Below are positions 51,221 to 52,763 of a stretch of 52,763 nucleotides of DNA, in pieces (the stretch's first letter is position 1; every line of letters starts with the position of its first letter). Both the position numbers and the translations under genes were made by a program. The notes beneath the pieces are model-generated. The model made no database searches, was not told the origin of the DNA, and worked only from the letters and a program-made list of their open reading frames with translations. The DNA comes from Candidatus Hydrogenedentota bacterium (GTDB lineage: Bacteria; Hydrogenedentota; Hydrogenedentia; Hydrogenedentales; JAEUWI01): the NCBI GenBank assembly GCA_016182605.1, contig JACPGE010000009.1, positions 1 through 52,763 on the forward strand, in the 5' to 3' direction.

Positions 51221-51589
51221 TTGCCGGGCATGCGATCATGTTGAAGGCCAAGGAGGGGAAGAGGGGAAGAGGAGATCTCTCACTTCGTTCGAGATGACAG
51301 GGGGGAGGGAGGATAGGAGGGGTAGGAGATTGCTCACTTCGTTCGGGATGACAGCGGGGGAGATGACAGGAGGAGGGCTCAACGGAAACCAAGGCCTACT
51401 TTGCGGCTTGCGTCTTTGCGTGAATTCCCTTCCTGGGATCGCTGAGTTGCACTCGGCTTTGATCCCTTGCCCCCATTTGCGTTCATCCGTGTTCATTCGC
51501 GGCTGGACTTCTTCAAGTAGACCGCGAATGAACGCCAAGGCACGCGAATAAGAAATGAAGAACGCGCTCGATTTGAGACCCGAAGGACG
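51221..51589. other. spacer with short and dispersed repeats
   Basis: No gene. Two copies of CTCACTTCGTTCG-GATGACAG lie at about 51279-51300 and 51333-51354. The second copy of the 139-bp dispersed repeat is at 51415-51553. Confidence 0.55.
51415..51553 (-). repeat. dispersed 139-bp repeat, copy 2 (inverted)
   Basis: The reverse-oriented partner of 31569-31707; see there. Confidence 0.82.
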
Positions 51590-51870
51590 CTACAGCCGCG
51601 CGTGACGCCAGTGAAGGTACGGGGCATCGAACAGGTGTGTGCGGCCGATGGTCCTCGAAAGCGATTCCTTGGTTTCAGGTACCACGACCAGATGCACATG
51701 GTTCGTCATGCGGCAGACACCGCCAATCCATGCTGCCGCGCGCTCTCCCGCAACGACGCCAAATAATGCCGGCGGTCGCCATCGCGAGGAAGACCTCCTG
51801 GCGGGTAGTTGCCTCGCTGCGTCACGTGATGGGCCACGCCAGGGAGGGCGATGCGCACTTGTCTTGTCAT
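51590..51870 (-). pseudogene. decayed REP-associated tyrosine transposase (Y1 family)
   Basis: The minus strand from the ATG at 51870 reads MTRQVRIALPGVAHHVTQRG, the normal start of IS200-like REP-associated transposases. It then loses frame around the RGN-R-QEVF block and recovers at GDRRHYLASLRESARQHGL. It shifts again just before MTNHVHLVVVPET, which contains the HxH metal-binding motif of this family. The homology stops after SLSRTIGRTH, before the usual C-terminal half with its catalytic tyrosine, and a stop follows at 51590. Two frameshifts and a truncation make it inactive. REP-like palindromes start 148 bp away. Confidence 0.75.
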
Positions 51871-52017
51871 GGGAGAAGGCTATTATAAAGGCCGAGAATC
51901 CGCAATAAATGGTTACTGTCCCGAATGGCGCTAACTTTTCGCGTGGTATCGAGTTCGGGTGCGGACTTCAAGACTTTCTGCCTGGTTGATGGGGTTCAGG
52001 AGGGTGCTTCGACGCGG

Positions 52018-52049
52018 AATGCCTACGCTCGGCGAGCGAAGGCCTACTT
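52018..52049 (-). repeat. REP-like palindrome, subtype B, copy 2
   Basis: Homologous to 24256-24287 in reverse, with core CGCTCGGCGAGCG; the left half of the inverted pair in the MITE-like element. Confidence 0.68.
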
Positions 52050-52066
52050 TGGTGGCAGGCCTGATG

Positions 52067-52098
52067 GTAGCACGCTGCTCGCCGAGCGGCGTGATTGG
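52067..52098 (+). repeat. REP-like palindrome, subtype A, in MITE
   Basis: GTAGCACG then GCTCGCCGAGCGG then CGTGATTGG; the reverse complement of copies 1-3 with compensating changes that keep the palindrome. Confidence 0.72.
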
Positions 52099-52144
52099 GG
52101 TGAGACTGCAAAACTTAGCGCCATTCGAGACAGTAACCATTTAT

Positions 52145-52763
52145 CGTTTCCTTGGCCCCCCGCTGGTGTTTGGCCGGCGGGTTCGGGGATTCTTGTCGGG
52201 GCTTCCCTTGGGGCGTTCACGCGGAAGTGCACGCACCGCTTTGCCGAGCCAGGAAAAAAATTGGGACAATAGCCAATTATTGCGCCAACACAGAGGTCTA
52301 TTTCAACAAGAACCAGAACAAAGTACGATAGCAGCATGCGTCCCGAGGCGCCCGGGGCTTCCCTACGGGATTTGCCGGGCTCTGCCCTTGGCCCTCTGCG
52401 TTTTCTTCGTGTGCTCCGTGGTCCGCGAAGCGCCTGGGTCCTCCAGTCTACGACTTGGTTGGGGCAATCTTGTTTGCGGCAGGCCATGGGTGTTGGCGCG
52501 TCAATCACGACGCTCGTCGAGCGACGTGCTACTTTAGAACGCGTGTTCAGAACGCGTTTGGATTGCGGGGTGACGGAATGCGGGAGGATGAGAAGCTTGG
52601 GTGGGTGGAAGTGCGTGAAGGTGTCCCGGGTACATCCATGATAGGTAGAAGTCAAGCAGCAGAGCAGGCGTTCTGCCACCGCTGTTCTTGAGTACCGGGC
52701 GTGTTGTGCCGTAAGTGGATGATAGGGGAAGCCTTAGGCGGCGTTCGTGCAATAGGGCGTCGA
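52145..52763. other. terminal spacer without recognisable genes
   Basis: These 619 bp, up to the window end, show no gene I can support. They hold one REP subtype A (52501-52532). A CGTGTGCTCCGTGG motif near 52410 is an inverse relative of the one near 31470. Confidence 0.5.
52501..52532 (-). repeat. REP-like palindrome, subtype A, copy 4
   Basis: Nearly identical to 69-100 (one change, T for C at the first base) in the same orientation, at the other end of the window. Confidence 0.75.

Larger units (their letters stand above)
51905..52144. mobile_element. 240-bp MITE-like element with 30-bp terminal inverted repeats
   Basis: The ends 51905-51934 (ATAAATGGTTACTGTCCCGA and on to GGCGCTAA) and 52115-52144 are inverted repeats matching at 29 of 30 positions. 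The interior has no gene and carries an inverted pair of REP palindromes: subtype B on the minus strand (52018-52049) and subtype A on the plus strand (52067-52098). The outermost AT-rich bases belong to the inverted repeat, so no separate target duplication is evident. Confidence 0.82.

Overview
The window is GC-rich bacterial DNA. It holds 34 protein-coding genes I can support, one decayed transposase gene, no tRNA or rRNA gene, and an unusually heavy load of small intergenic repeats. Secreted BNR/sialidase-like proteins, alkaline-ceramidase-like proteins, a Tat-exported Gfo/Idh/MocA oxidoreductase, a DUF2961 (GH172) protein, an anaerobic sulfatase-maturase-like radical SAM protein and a TMTC-like membrane protein together point to an uncultured polysaccharide-degrading lineage. 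Candidatus Hydrogenedentota or a PVC-group relative is my guess; this is inferred from gene content only.

Layout. 1-7.5 kb: an agmatine-to-putrescine pair (aguA, aguB, minus strand), a hybrid histidine kinase with a degenerate N-terminal receiver, a ComEA-like SLBB/HhH protein, an exported unknown protein, and the rplM-rpsI operon with a promoter and a terminator. 7.7-13.3 kb: a radical SAM maturase with a SEC-C tail, then a 1,323-residue protein joining a calcineurin-like phosphoesterase to a NACHT NTPase and to 25 tandem four-residue repeats; it looks like a STAND-type defence protein. 13.6-18 kb: ceramidase-like, GT39-like and sialidase-like genes on the minus strand. 18.3-22 kb: a three-gene plus-strand cluster of a RyR-domain protein, a pore/TrkA-N/RyR membrane protein and a Nudix hydrolase, which I read as a candidate nucleotide-gated channel system. 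22-25.3 kb: a B12-binding radical SAM protein, a 0.9-kb repeat nest and a MOSC protein. 25.5-31.4 kb: a second ceramidase-like gene with an oxidoreductase, a second sialidase-like gene, GH172 and a lipoprotein. 32-41 kb: a 609-residue disordered/coiled-coil membrane protein, a RbsD/FucU mutarotase, an MFS transporter, a lipoprotein, three regulatory genes (receiver plus degenerate GGDEF, WYL regulator, diguanylate cyclase), a small exported protein and an alkaline phosphatase. 42-51.2 kb: a third ceramidase-like gene with a TVP38/DedA-like protein, an unknown secreted protein, the TMTC-like protein, a lipoprotein and a membrane-CapA fusion. 51.2-52.8 kb: a repeat-dominated end with a REP-type transposase remnant and a 240-bp MITE-like element.

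The two most interesting systems are the RyR-channel-Nudix cluster (18284-22017) and the phosphoesterase-NACHT-repeat gene (9334-13305). The repeats also tell a story. A 32-bp palindromic REP family in two subtypes occurs at seven places, once as an inverted pair inside the MITE and about 150 bp from the decayed transposase. A second family with GTCCCC/CCGG borders occurs at seven places, once flanked by a 31-bp copy of the end of the neighbouring gene. All functional statements come from reading motifs by eye; no database search was possible.
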